From Ptiloglossa arizonensis (lineage: Eukaryota; Arthropoda; Insecta; Hymenoptera; Colletidae), in contig NW_027478759.1 in the NCBI RefSeq assembly GCF_051014685.1, positions 519,582-583,581 on the forward strand: 64,000 nt of DNA, given 5' to 3'. Of the stretch, positions 13,902 to 30,807 are shown in pieces (position 1 is the first letter of the stretch; the number at the start of each line of letters is the position of its first letter). Made by a program: the position numbers and the translations under genes. The notes under the pieces were generated by a model. The model was not told the origin of the DNA, did no database searches, and saw only the letters and a program-made list of their open reading frames with translations.

Positions 13902-16900
13902 TATAACGTATAACGTATAACGTATAACGTATAACGTATAACGTATAACGTATAACGTACAACGTATAACGTGTAAGGTATAACGTATAACGTATAACGT
14001 ATAACGTATAACGTATAACGTATAACGTCTAACGTTTAACGTATAACGTACAACGTATAACGTATAACGTATAACGTATAACATATAACGTATAACGTAT
14101 AACGTATAACATATAACGTATAACGTATAACGTATAACGTATAACGTATAAAGTATATCGTATAACGTATAACGTATAACGTATAACGTATAACGTATAT
14201 CCTATAACACATAACGTATAGCGTATAACGCATAACGTATAACGTATAACGTATAACGTATAACGTATAACGTATAACGTATAACGTATAACGTATAACG
14301 TATAACGAATAACGTAAAACGTAAAACGTATTACATATTACGTGTAACGAGTAACGTATAACGTATAACGTATAACGTATAACGTATAACGAATAACGTA
14401 TAACGTATAACGTACAACGTATAACGTATAACGTATAGCGTATAACGTATAACGTATTACATATTACATATAACGTATAACGTACAACGTATAACGTATA
14501 ACATATAACGTCTAACGTTTAACGTATAACGTACAACGTATAACGTATAACGTATAACGTATAACGTATCACGTATAACGTATAACGTATGACGTAACAC
14601 GTATAAGGTATGACCTATAACGCATTACGTATAGCGTATAACGCATAACATATAACGTATAACGTATAACGTATAACGTATAACGTATAACGTATAACGT
14701 ATAACGTATAACGTATAAAGTATAACGTATAACGTATAACGTGTAACGTATAACGTATATCCTATAACGCATAACGTATAGCGTATAACGCATAACGTAT
14801 AACGTATAGCGTATAATGTATAACCTCTAACGTTTAACGTATAACGTACAACGTATAACGTATAACGTATAACGTATAACGTATCACGTATAACGTATAA
14901 CGTATAACGTATGACGTATCACGTATAAGGTATGACCTATAACGCATTACGTATAGCGTATAACGCATAACATATAACGTATAACGTATAACGTATAACG
15001 TATAACGTATAACGTATAAAGTATAACGTATAACGTATAACGTGTAACGTATAACGTATATCCTATAACGCATAACGTATAGCGTATAACGCATAACCTA
15101 TAACGTATAACTTATAACGTATAACGTATAACGTCTAACGTTTAACGTATAACGTACAACGTATTACATATTACATATAACGTATAACGTACAACGTATA
15201 ACGTATAACATATAACGTCTAACGTTTAACGTATAACGTACAACGTATAACGTATAACGTATAACGTATGACGTATCACGTATAAGGTATGACCTATAAC
15301 GCATTACGTATAGCGTATAACGCATAACATATAACGTATAACGTATAACGTACAACGTATAACGTATAACGTATAGCGTATAACGTATAACGTATTACAT
15401 ATTACATATAACGTATAACGTACAACGTATAACGTATAACATATAACGTCTAACGTTTAACGTATAACGTACAACGTATAACGTATAACGTATAACGTAT
15501 AACGTATCACGTATAACGTATAACGTATGACGTATCACGTATAAGGTATGACCTATAACGCATTACGTATAGCGTATAACGCATAACATATAACGTATAA
15601 CGTATAACGTATAACGTATCACGTATAAAGTATAACGTATAACGTATAACGTGTAACGTATAACGTATATCCTATAACGCATAACGTATAGCGTATAACG
15701 CATAACGTATAACGTATAACGTATAATGTATAACGTCTAACGTTTAACGTATAACGCACAACGTATAACGTATAACGTATAACGTATAACGTATCACGTA
15801 TAACGTATAACGTATAACGTATGACGTATCACGTATAAGGTATGACCTATAACGCATTACGTATAGCGTATAACGCATAACATATAACGTATAACGTATA
15901 ACGTATAACGTATAACGTATAACGTATAACGTATAAAGTATAAAGTATAACGTATAACGTGTAACGTATAACGTATATCCTATAACGCATAACGTATAGC
16001 GTATAACGCATAACGTATAACGTATAACGTATAACGTATAACGAATAACGTCTAACGTTTAACGTATAACGTACAACGTATTACATATTACATATAACGT
16101 ATAACGTACAACGTATAACGTATAACATATAACGTCTAACGTTTAACGTATAACGTACAACGTATAACGTATAACGTATAACGTATAACGTATCACGTAT
16201 AACGTATAACGTATAACGTATGACGTATCACGTATAAGGTATGACCTATAACGCATTACGTATAGCGTATAACGCATAACATATAACGTATAACGTATAA
16301 CGTATAACGTATAACGTATAAAGTATAACGTACAACGTATAACGTGTATCGTATAACGTATATCCTATAACGCATAACGTATAGCGTATAACGCATAACG
16401 TATAACGTATAACGTATAACGTATAACGTCTAACGTTTAACGTATAACGTACAACGTATAACGTATAACGTATGACGTATAACATATAACGTATAACATA
16501 TAACGTATAACGTATAACGTATAAAGTATATCGTATATCGTATAACGTATAACGTATAACGTATAACGTATATCCTATAACACATAACGTATAGCGTATA
16601 ACGCATAACGTATAACGTATAACGTATAACGTATAACGTATAACGTATAACGTATAACGTATAACGTATAACGTATAACGTATAACGAATAACGTAAAAC
16701 GTAAAACGTATTACATATTACGTGTAACGAGTAACGTATAACGTATAACGTATAACGTATAACGTATAACTTATAACGTAAAACGCATTACATATTACGT
16801 ATAACGAGTAACGTATAACGTATAACGTATAACGTATAACGTATAACGTATAACGTATAACGAATAACGTAAAACGTAAAACGTATTACATATTACGTGT

Positions 16901-17184
16901 AACGAGTAACGTATAACGTATAACGTATAACGTATAACGTATAACGTATAACGTATAACGTATAACGTATAACGTATAACGTACAACGTAGAACGTACAA
17001 CGTATAACGTATAACGTATAACGTATAACGTGTAACGTATAACGTATAACGTATAACGTATTACGTATGACGTATAGCGTATAACGTATAACGTATAACG
17101 TATAACGTACAACGTATAACGTATAACGTACAACGTATCACGTATAACGTATATCCTATAACGCATAACGTATATCCTATAACG
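13902..17184. repeat. 3,283-bp tandem duplication, copy 2 (segment B')
   Basis: Direct adjacent copy of 10,612-13,901, with a constant offset across its whole length. The left junction is visible: at 13,891 a TATATCC is followed by canonical units, whereas the copy's own right end (17,172) continues TATATCC into CATAACG and TATATCG. That contrast fixes the right end at 17,184. Confidence 0.92.
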
Positions 17185-18600
17185 CATAACGTATATCGTA
17201 TAACGCATAACGTATACCGTATAACGTATAACGTCAAACGTATAACGTATAACGTATAACGTATAACGTATAACGCATAACGTATAACGTATACCGTATA
17301 ACGTATAACGTCAAACGTATAACGTATAACGTATAACGTATAACGTATACCGTATAACGTATAACGTATAACGTATAACGTATAACGTATATCGTATAAC
17401 GTATAACGTATAACGTATAACGTATAACGTATAACGTATAACGTAAAACGTATAACATACAACGTATAACGAACAACGTATAACGTATAACGTATAACGC
17501 ATAACGTATAACGCATAACGTATAACGTATAACGTATAACGCGTAACGAATAACGAATAACGTATAACGTATAACGTATAACGTATAACGTAGAACGTAT
17601 AACGTATAACGTATAACGTATAACGTATAACGTATAACGTATAACGTACAACGCATAACGTATAACGAATAACGTATAACGTATAACGTATAACGTATAA
17701 CGTATAACGTATAACGTATAACGTATAACGTATAACGTATAACGTAAAACGTATAACGTATAACGTATAACGTATAACGTATAACGTATAACGTATAACG
17801 TATAACGTATAACGTATAACGTATAACGTATAACGTAAAACGTATTACATATTACGTATAACGTATAACGTATAACGTATAACGTATAACGTATAACGTA
17901 TAACGAATAACGTATAGCGTATAACGTATAACGTATAACGTATAACGTATAACGTATAACGTATAACGTATAACGTATAACGTATGACGTATAACGTATA
18001 ACGTATAACGTATATCGTATAAGGTATAACGTATAACGTATTACGTATAACGTATAACGAATAACGTATAACGTATAACGTATAACGTATAACGTATAAC
18101 GTATAACGTATAACGTATAACGCATAACGTATAACGCATAACGTATAACGTATAACGTATAACGCGTAACGAATAACGTATAACGTATAACGTATAACGT
18201 ATAACGTATAACGTATAACGTATAACGTATAACGTATAACGTATAACGTATAACGTATAACGTATAACGTATAACGTATAACGTATAACGTATAACGTAT
18301 AACGTATAACGTATAACGTATAACGTATAACGTATAACGTATAACGTATAACGTATAACGTATAACGACAAACGTATAACGTATAACGTATAACGTATAA
18401 CGTATAACGTATAACGTATAACTTATAACGTGTAACGTATAACCTATAACGTGTAACGTATAACGTATAACGTATAACGTATTACGTATTACGTATAAAC
18501 TATAACGTTTAACGTATAACGTATAACGTATAACGTATAACGTATAACGTATAACGTATAACGTATAACGTATAACGTATAACGTATAACGTATAACGTA
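17185..18600. repeat. Segment A', second copy of the 9.2-10.6 kb segment
   Basis: It repeats the order of segment A: TATATCC, CATAACG, TATATCG, TATACCG, TCAAACG, AACAACG, CGCGTAACG with two AATAACG (17,540), then TATAAACT near 18,495. It differs by a TATTACA/TATTACG group near 17,842 and by shorter or longer canonical runs. With the 18.6-19.6 kb segment it shows that A followed by B is an older composite, inside which B was later doubled. Confidence 0.7.
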
Positions 18601-19660
18601 TAACGTATAACGTATAACGTATAACGTATAACGTATAACGTATAACGTATAACGTATAACGTATAACGTATAACGTATAACGTATAACGTATAACGTATA
18701 ACGTATAACGTATAACGTATAACGTATAACGTATAACGTATAACGTATAACGTATAACGTATAACGTATAACGTATAACGTATAACGTATAACGTATAAC
18801 GTATAACGTATAACGTATAACGTACAACGTATAACGTGTAAGGTATAACGTATAACGTATAACGTATAACGTATAACGTATAACGTATAACGTATAACGT
18901 ATAACGTCTAACGTTTAACGTATAACGTACAACGTATAACGTATAACGTATAACGTATAACATATAACGTATAACGTATAACGTATAACATATAACGTAT
19001 AACGTATAACGTATAACGTATAACGTATAAAGTATATCGTATAACGTATAACGTATAACGTATAACGTATAACGTATATCCTATAACACATAACGTATAG
19101 CGTATAACGCATAACGTATAACGTATAACGTATAACGTATAACGTATAACGTATAACGTATAACGTATAACGTATAACGTATAACGTATAACGAATAACG
19201 TAAAACGTAAAACGTATTACATATTACGTGTAACGAGTAACGTATAACGTATAACGTATAACGTATAACGTATAACGAATAACGTATAACGTATAACGTA
19301 CAACGTATAACGTATAACGTATAGCGTATAACGTATAACGTATTACATATTACATATAACGTATAACGTACAACGTATAACGTATAACATATAACGTCTA
19401 ACGTTTAACGTATAACGTACAACGTATAACGTATAACGTATAACGTATAACGTATCACGTATAACGTATAACGTATGACGTAACACGTATAAGGTATGAC
19501 CTATAACGCATTACGTATAGCGTATAACGCATAACATATAACGTATAACGTATAACGTATAACGTATAACGTATAAAGTATAACGTATAACGTATAACGT
19601 GTAACGTATAACGTATATCCTATAACGCATAACGTATAGCGTATAACGCATAACGTATAA
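18600..19660. repeat. Segment B'', partial third copy of the 3,283-bp unit
   Basis: The start of segment B returns here: TGTAAGG near 18,838, then TCTAACG, TTTAACG, TATAACA units, TATATCC with CATAACG near 19,078, TGTAACGAG near 19,229, and TATAAGG at 19,490. Offsets from copy 1 are 8,162 to 8,169 bp. Past about 19.6 kb the block order no longer follows segment B. Confidence 0.75.
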
Positions 19661-21649
19661 CGTATAACGTATAATGTATAACGTCTAACGTTTAACGTAT
19701 AACGTACAACGTATAACGTATAACGTATAACGTATAACGTATAACGTATCACGTATAACGTATAACGTATAACGTATGACGTATCACGTATAAGGTATGA
19801 CCTATAACGCATTACGTATAGCGTATAACGCATAACATATAACGTATAACGTATAACGTATAACGTATAACGTATAACGTATAAAGTATAACGTATAACG
19901 TATAACGTGTAACGTATAACGTATATCCTATAACGCATAACGTATAGCGTATAACGCATAACCTATAACGTATAACGTATAACGTATAACGTATAACGTC
20001 TAACGTTTAACGTATAACGTACAACGTATTACATATTACATATAACGTATAACGTACAACGTATAACGTATAACATATAACGTCTAACGTTTAACGTATA
20101 ACGTACAACGTATAACGTATAACGTATAACGTATAACGTATGACGTATCACGTATAAGGTATGACCTATAACGCATTACGTATAGCGTATAACGCATAAC
20201 GTATAACGTATAACGTATAATGTATAACGTCTAACGTTTAACGTATAACGTACAACGTATAACGTATAACGTATAACGTATAACGTATAACGTATAACGT
20301 ATCACGTATAACGTATAACGTATAACGTATGACGTATCACGTATAAGGTATGACCTATAACGCATTACGTATAGCGTATAACGCATAACATATAACGTAT
20401 AACGTATAACGTATAACGTATAACGTATAACGTATAAAGTATAACGTATAACGTATAACGTGTAACGTATAACGTATATCCTATAACGCATAACGTATAG
20501 CGTATAACGCATAACCTATAACGTATAACGTATAACGTATAACGTATAACGTCTAACGTTTAACGTATAACGTACAACGTATTACATATTACATATAACG
20601 TATAACGTACAACGTATAACGTATAACATATAACGTCTAACGTTTAACGTATAACGTACAACGTATAACGTATAACGTATAACGTATGACGTATCACGTA
20701 TAAGGTATGACCTATAACGCATTACGTATAGCGTATAACGCATAACATATAACGTATAACGTATAACGTACAACGTATAACGTATAACGTATAGCGTATA
20801 ACGTATAACGTATTACATATTACATATAACGTATAACGTACAACGTATAACGTATAACATATAACGTCTAACGTTTAACGTATAACGTACAACGTATAAC
20901 GTATAACGTATAACGTATAACGTATCACGTATAACGTATAACTTATGACGTATCACGTATAACGTGTAACGTATAACGTATATCCTATAACGCATAACGT
21001 ATAGCGTATAACGCACAACGTATAACGTATAACGTATAATGTATAACGTCTAACGTTTAACGTATAACGTACAACGTATAACGTATAACGTATAACGTAT
21101 ATCCTATAACGCATAACGTATAGCGTATAACGCACAACGTATAACGTATAACGTATAATGTATAACGTCTAACGTTTAACGTATAACGTACAACGTATAA
21201 CGTATAACGTATAACGTATAACGTATCACGTATAACGTATAACGTATAACGTATGACGTATCACGTATAAGGTATGACCTATAACGCATTACGTATAGCG
21301 TATAACGCATAACATATAACGTATAACGTATAACGTATAACGTATAACGTATAACGTATAAAGTATAACGTATAACGTATAACGTGTAACGTATAACGTA
21401 TATCCTATAACGCATAACGTATAGCGTATAACGCATAACGTATAACGTATAACGTATAACGTATAACGTCTAACGTTTAACGTATAACGTACAACGTATT
21501 ACATATTACATATAACGTATAACGTACAACGTATAACGTATAACATATAACGTCTAACGTTTAACGTATAACGTACAACGTATAACGTATAACGTATAAC
21601 GTATAACGTATCACGTATAACGTATAACGTATAACGTATGACGTATCAC

Positions 21650-24600
21650 GTATAAGGTATGACCTATAACGCATTACGTATAGCGTATAACGCATAACAT
21701 ATAACGTATAACGTATAACGTATAACGTATAACGTATAACGTATAAAGTATAACGTACAACGTATAACGTGTAACGTATAACGTATATCCTATAACGCAT
21801 AACGTATAGCGTATAACGCATAACGTATAACGTATAACGTATAACGTATAACGTCTAACGTTTAACGTATAACGTACAACGTATAACGTATAACGTATGA
21901 CGTATAACATATAACGTATAACGTATAACGTATAACGTATAACGTATGACGTATCACGTATAAGGTATGACCTATAACGCATTACGTATAGCGTATAACG
22001 CATAACATATAACGTATAACGTATAACGTATAACGTATAACGTATAACGTATAAAGTATAACGTATAACGTATAACGTGTAACGTATAACGTATATCCTA
22101 TAACGCATAACGTATAGCGTATAACGCATAACCTATAACGTATAACGTATAACGTATAACGTATAACGTCTAACGTTTAACGTATAACGTACAACGTATT
22201 ACATATTACATATAACGTATAACGTACAACGTATAACGTATAACATATAACGTCTAACGTTTAACGTATAACGTACAACGTATAACGTATAACGTATAAC
22301 GTATAACGTATGACGTATCACGTATAAGGTATGACCTATAACGCATTACGTATAGCGTATAACGCATAACGTATAACGTATAACGTATAATGTATAACGT
22401 CTAACGTTTAACGTATAACGTACAACGTATAACGTATAACGTATAACGTATAACGTATAACGTATCACGTATAACGTATAACGTATAACGTATGACGTAT
22501 CACGTATAAGGTATGACCTATAACGCATTACGTATAGCGTATAACGCATAACATATAACGTATAACGTATAACGTATAACGTATAACGTATAACGTATAA
22601 CGTATAAAGTATAACGTATAACGTATAACGTGTAACGTATAACGTATATCCTATAACGCATAACGTATAGCGTATAACGCATAACCTATAACGTATAACG
22701 TATAACGTATAACGTATAACGTCTAACGTTTAACGTATAACGTACAACGTATTACATATTACATATAACGTATAACGTACAACGTATAACGTATAACATA
22801 TAACGTCTAACGTTTAACGTATAACGTACAACGTATAACGCATAACGTATAACGTATGACGTATCACGTATAAGGTATGACCTATAACGCATTACGTATA
22901 GCGTATAACGCATAACATATAACGTATAACGTATAACGTACAACGTATAACGTATAACGTATAGCGTATAACGTATAACGTATTACATATTACATATAAC
23001 GTATAACGTACAACGTATAACGTATAACATATAACGTCTAACGTTTAACGTATAACGTACAACGTATAACGTATAACGTATAACGTATAACGTATCACGT
23101 ATAACGTATAACTTATGACGTATCACGTATAAGGTATGACCTATAACGCATTACGTATAGCGTATAACGCATAACATATAACGTATAACGTATAACGTAT
23201 AACGTATCACGTATAAAGTATAACGTATAACGTATAACGTGTAACGTATAACGTATATCCTATAACGCATAACGTATAGCGTATAACGCACAACGTATAA
23301 CGTATAACGTATAATGTATAACGTCTAACGTTTAACGTATAACGTACAACGTATAACGTATAACGTATAACGTATAACGTATCACGTATAACGTATAACG
23401 TATAACGTATGACGTATCACGTATAAGGTATGACCTATAACGCATTACGTATAGCGTATAACGCATAACATATAACGTATAACGTATAACGTATAACGTA
23501 TAACGTATAACGTATAAAGTATAACGTATAACGTATAACGTGTAACGTATAACGTATATCCTATAACGCATAACGTATAGCGTATAACGCATAACGTATA
23601 ACGTATAACGTATAACGTATAACGTCTAACGTTTAACGTATAACGTACAACGTATTACATATTACATATAACGTATAACGTACAACGTATAACGTATAAC
23701 ATATAACGTCTAACGTTTAACGTATAACGTACAACGTATAACGTATAACGTATAACGTATAACGTATCACGTATAACGTATAACGTATAACGTATGACGT
23801 ATCACGTATAAGGTATGACCTATAACGCATTACGTATAGCGTATAACGCATAACATATAACGTATAACGTATAACGTATAACGTATAACGTATAAAGTAT
23901 AACGTACAACGTATAACGTGTAACGTATAACGTATATCCTATAACGCATAACGTATAGCGTATAACGCATAACGTATAACGTATAACGTATAACGTATAA
24001 CGTCTAACGTTTAACGTATAACGTACAACGTATAACGTATAACGTATGACGTATAACATATAACGTATAACGTATAACGTATAACGTATAACGTATAACG
24101 TATAAAGTATATCGTATATCGTATAACGTATAACGTATAACGTATAACGTATATCCTATAACACATAACGTATAGCGTATAACGCATAACGTATAACGTA
24201 TAACGTATAACGTATAACGTATAACGTATAACGTATAACGTATAACGTATAACGTATAACGAATAACGTAAAACGTAAAACGTATTACATATTACGTGTA
24301 ACGAGTAACGTATAACGTATAACGTATAACGTATAACGTATAACTTATAACGTAAAACGCATTACATATTACGTATAACGAGTAACGTATAACGTATAAC
24401 GTATAACGTATAACGTATAACGTATAACGTATAACGTATAACGAATAACGTAAAACGTAAAACGTATTACATATTACGTGTAACGAGTAACGTATAACGT
24501 ATAACGTATAACGTGTAACGTATAACGTATAACTTATAACGTAAAATGCATTACATATTACGTATAACGCATAACATATAACGTATAACGTATAACGTAT

Positions 24601-27430
24601 AACGTATAACGTATAACGTATAAAGTATAACGTATAACGTATAACGTGTAACGTATAACGTATATCCTATAACGCATAACGTATAGCGTATAACGCATAA
24701 CGTATAACGTATTACGTATAACGTATAACGTACAACGTATAACGTATAACGTATAACGTATAACGTATCACGTATAACGTATAACGTATGACGTATCACG
24801 TATAAGGTATGACCTATAACGCATTACGTATAGCGTATAACGCATAACATATAACGTATAACGTATAACGTATAACGTATAACGTATAAAGTATAACGTA
24901 TAACGTATAACGTGTAACGTATAACGTATATCCTATAACGCATAACGTATAGCATATAACGCATAACGTATAACGTATAACGTATAATGTATAACGTCTA
25001 ACGTTTAACGTATAACGTACAACGTATAACGTATAACGTATATACGTATAACGTATCACGTATAACGTATAACGTATAACGTATGACGTATCACGTATAA
25101 GGTATGACCTATAACGCATTACGTATAGTGTATAACGCATAACATATAACGTATAACGTATAACGTATAACGTATAACGTATAACGTATAAAGTATAACG
25201 TATAACGTATAACGTGTAACGTATAACGTATATCCTATAACGCATAACGTATAGCGTATAACGCATAACGTATAACGTATAACGTATAACGTATAACGTC
25301 TAACGTTTAACGTATAACGTACAACGTATTACATATTACATATAACGTATAACGTACAACGTATAACGTATAACATATAACGTCTAACGTTTAACGTATA
25401 ACGTACAACGTATAACGTATAACGTATAACGTATAACGTATCACGTATAACGTATAACGTATAACGTATGACGTATCACGTATAAGGTATGACCTATAAC
25501 GCATTACGTATAGCGTATAACGCATAACATACAACGTATAACGTATAACGTATAACGTACAACGTATAACGTGTAACGTATAACGTATATCCTATAACGC
25601 ATAACGTATAGCGTATAACGCATAACGTATAACGTATAACGTATAACGTATAACGTCTAACGTTTAACGTATAACGTACAGCGTATAACGTATAACGTAT
25701 GACGTATAACACATAACGTATAACGTATAACGTATAACGTATAACGTATAAAGTATATCGTATATCGTATAACGTATAACGTATAACGTATAACGTATAT
25801 CCTATAACACATAACGTATAGCGTATAACGCATAACGTATAACGTATAACGTATAACGTATAACGTATAACGTATAACGTATAACGTATAACGTATAACC
25901 TATAACGTATAACGTATAACGTATAACGTATAACGTATAACGTATAACGTATAACGTATAACGTATAACGTATAACGTACAACGTATCACGTATAACGTA
26001 TATTCTATAACGCATAACGTATATCCTATAACGCATAATGTATAGCGTATAACGCATAACGTATACCGTATAACGTATAACGTCAAACGTATAACGTATA
26101 ACGTATAACGTATAACGCATAACGTATAACGTATACCGTATAACGTATAACGTATAACGTATAACGTATAACGTATTACGTATAACGTATAACGTATATC
26201 CTATAACGCATAACGTATAGCGTATAACGCATAACGTAAAACGCATTACATATTACGTATAACGAGTAACGTATAACGTATAACGTATAACGTATAACGT
26301 ATAACGTATAACGTATAACGTATAACGTATAACGTATAACGTATAACGTATAACGTATAACGTATAACGTATAACGTATAACGTATAACGTATAACGTAT
26401 AACGTATAACGTATAACGTATAACGTATAACGTATAACGTATAACGTATAACGTATAACGTATAACGTATAACGTATAACGTATAACGTATAACGTATAA
26501 CGTATAACCTATAACGTATAACGTATAACGTATAACGTATAACGTATAACGTATAACGTATAACGTATAACGTATAACGTATAACCTATAACGTATAACG
26601 TATAACGTATAACGTATAACGTATAACGTATAACGTATAACGTATAAAGTATATCGTATATCATATAACGTATAACGTATAACGTATAACGTACATCCTA
26701 TAACACATAACGTATAGCGTATAACGCATAACGTATAACGTATAACGTATAACGTATAACGTATAACGTATAACGTATAACGTATAACGTATAACGAATA
26801 ACGTAAAACGTAAAACGTATTACATATTACGTGTAACGAGTAACGTATAACGTATAACGTATAACGTATAACGTATAACTTATAACGTAAAACGCATTAC
26901 ATATTACGTATAACGAGTAACGTATAACGTATAACGTATAACGTATAACGTATAACGTATAACGTATAACGTATAACGTATAACGTATAACGTATAACGT
27001 ATAACGTATAACGTATAACGTATAACGTATAACGTATAACGTATAACGTATAACGTATAACGTATAACGTATAACGTATAACGTATAACGTATAACGTAT
27101 AACGTATAACGTATAACGTATAACCTATAACGTATAACGTATAACGTATAACGTATAACGTATAACGTATAACGTATAACGTATAACGTATAACGTATAA
27201 CGTACAACGTATCACGTATAATGTATATCCTATAACGCATAACGTATATCCTATAACGCATAATGTATAGCGTATAACGCATAACGTATACCGTATAACG
27301 TATAACGTCAAACGTATAACGTATAACGTATAACGTATAACGTATAACGCATAACGTATAACGTATACCGTATAACGTATAACGTATAACGTATAACGTA
27401 TAACGTATAACGTATAACGTATGACGTATC
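21650..27430. repeat. 5.8-kb tandem duplication, copy 1
   Basis: TATAAGG markers at 21,961, 22,325, 22,507, 22,871, 23,130, 23,424 and 23,809 recur exactly 5,776 bp downstream. 5,776 is 825 units plus one base, and the extra base is explained by the 8-bp unit at 25,039 lying between the copies. The offset becomes 5,769 from 24,803 onward (one unit lost) and about 5,804 near 26,086. Material at 26,240-26,920 recurs at an offset of 6,084 bp. The last 500 bp (about 26,920-27,430) has no partner at the end of copy 2. Confidence 0.85.
25039..25046 (+). other. 8-bp unit TATATACG: phase break 2
   Basis: The extra base makes a perfect 12-bp palindrome, ACGTATATACGT, at 25,036-25,047 and moves the CpG phase from 5 to 6 modulo 7. 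Canonical units give no palindrome of this length. Confidence 0.92.
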
Positions 27431-30400
27431 ACGTATAAGGTATGACCTATAACGCATTACGTATAGCGTATAACGCATAACATATAACGTATAACGTATA
27501 ACGTATAACGTATAACGTATAAAGTATAACGTACAACGTATAACGTGTAACGTATAACGTATATCCTATAACGCATAACGTATAGCGTATAACGCATAAC
27601 GTATAACGTATAACGTATAACGTATAACGTCTAACGTTTAACGTATAACGTACAACGTATAACGTATAACGTATGACGTATAACATATAACGTATAACGT
27701 ATAACGTATAACGTATAACGTATGACGTATCACGTATAAGGTATGACCTATAACGCATTACGTATAGCGTATAACGCATAACATATAACGTATAACGTAT
27801 AACGTATAACGTATAACGTATAACGTATAAAGTATAACGTATAACGTATAACGTGTAACGTATAACGTATATCCTATAACGCATAACGTATAGCGTATAA
27901 CGCATAACCTATAACGTATAACGTATAACGTATAACGTATAACGTCTAACGTTTAACGTATAACGTACAACGTATTACATATTACATATAACGTATAACG
28001 TACAACGTATAACGTATAACATATAACGTCTAACGTTTAACGTATAACGTACAACGTATAACGTATAACGTATAACGCATAACGTATGACGTATCACGTA
28101 TAAGGTATGACCTATAACGCATTACGTATAGCGTATAACGCATAACGTATAACGTATAACGTATAATGTATAACGTCTAACGTTTAACGTATAACGTACA
28201 ACGTATAACGTATAACGTATAACGTATAACGTATAACGTATCACGTATAACGTATAACGTATAACGTATGACGTATCACGTATAAGGTATGACCTATAAC
28301 GCATTACGTATAGCGTATAACGCATAACATATAACGTATAACGTATAACGTATAACGTATAACGTATAACGTATAACGTATAAAGTATAACGTATAACGT
28401 ATAACGTGTAACGTATAACGTATATCCTATAACGCATAACGTATAGCGTATAACGCATAACCTATAACGTATAACGTATAACGTATAACGTATAACGTCT
28501 AACGTTTAACGTATAACGTACAACGTATTACATATTACATATAACGTATAACGTACAACGTATAACGTATAACATATAACGTCTAACGTTTAACGTATAA
28601 CGTACAACGTATAACGTATAACGTATAACGTATGACGTATCACGTATAAGGTATGACCTATAACGCATTACGTATAGCGTATAACGCATAACATATAACG
28701 TATAACGTATAACGTACAACGTATAACGTATAACGTATAGCGTATAACGTATAACGTATTACATATTACATATAACGTATAACGTACAACGTATAACGTA
28801 TAACATATAACGTCTAACGTTTAACGTATAACGTACAACGTATAACGTATAACGTATAACGTATAACGTATCACGTATAACGTATAACTTATGACGTATC
28901 ACGTATAAGGTATGACCTATAACGCATTACGTATAGCGTATAACGCATAACATATAACGTATAACGTATAACGTATAACGTATCACGTATAAAGTATAAC
29001 GTATAACGTATAACGTGTAACGTATAACGTATATCCTATAACGCATAACGTATAGCGTATAACGCACAACGTATAACGTATAACGTATAATGTATAACGT
29101 CTAACGTTTAACGTATAACGTACAACGTATAACGTATAACGTATAACGTATAACGTATCACGTATAACGTATAACGTATAACGTATGACGTATCACGTAT
29201 AAGGTATGACCTATAACGCATTACGTATAGCGTATAACGCATAACATATAACGTATAACGTATAACGTATAACGTATAACGTATAACGTATAAAGTATAA
29301 CGTATAACGTATAACGTGTAACGTATAACGTATATCCTATAACGCATAACGTATAGCGTATAACGCATAACGTATAACGTATAACGTATAACGTATAACG
29401 TCTAACGTTTAACGTATAACGTACAACGTATTACATATTACATATAACGTATAACGTACAACGTATAACGTATAACATATAACGTCTAACGTTTAACGTA
29501 TAACGTACAACGTATAACGTATAACGTATAACGTATAACGTATCACGTATAACGTATAACGTATAACGTATGACGTATCACGTATAAGGTATGACCTATA
29601 ACGCATTACGTATAGCGTATAACGCATAACATATAACGTATAACGTATAACGTATAACGTATAACGTATAAAGTATAACGTACAACGTATAACGTGTAAC
29701 GTATAACGTATATCCTATAACGCATAACGTATAGCGTATAACGCATAACGTATAACGTATAACGTATAACGTATAACGTCTAACGTTTAACGTATAACGT
29801 ACAACGTATAACGTATAACGTATGACGTATAACATATAACGTATAACGTATAACGTATAACGTATAACGTATAACGTATAAAGTATATCGTATATCGTAT
29901 AACGTATAACGTATAACGTATAACGTATATCCTATAACACATAACGTATAGCGTATAACGCATAACGTATAACGTATAACGTATAACGTATAACGTATAA
30001 CGTATAACGTATAACGTATAACGTATAACGAATAACGTAAAACGTAAAACGTATTACATATTACGTGTAACGAGTAACGTATAACGTATAACGTATAACG
30101 TATAACGTATAACTTATAACGTAAAACGCATTACATATTACGTATAACGAGTAACGTATAACGTATAACGTATAACGTATAACGTATAACGTATAACGTA
30201 TAACGTATAACGAATAACGTAAAACGTAAAACGTATTACATATTACGTGTAACGAGTAACGTATAACGTATAACGTATAACGTGTAACGTATAACGTATA
30301 ACTTATAACGTAAAATGCATTACATATTACGTATAACGCATAACATATAACGTATAACGTATAACGTATAACGTATAACGTATAACGTATAAAGTATAAC

Positions 30401-30807
30401 GTATAACGTATAACGTGTAACGTATAACGTATATCCTATAACGCATAACGTATAGCGTATAACGCATAACGTATAACGTATTACGTATAACGTATAACGT
30501 ACAACGTATAACGTATAACGTATAACGTATAACGTATCACGTATAACGTATAACGTATGACGTATCACGTATAAGGTATGACCTATAACGCATTACGTAT
30601 AGCGTATAACGCATAACATATAACGTATAACGTATAACGTATAACGTATAACGTATAAAGTATAACGTATAACGTATAACGTGTAACGTATAACGTATAT
30701 CCTATAACGCATAACGTATAGCATATAACGCATAACGTATAACGTATAACGTATAATGTATAACGTCTAACGTTTAACGTATAACGTACAACGTATAACG
30801 TATAACG

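Noticed and set aside
25036..25047. Palindrome as a terminator, origin or hairpin element
   Set aside because: It is only 12 bp, A+T rich, has no loop or T-tract context, and comes from a one-base slip.
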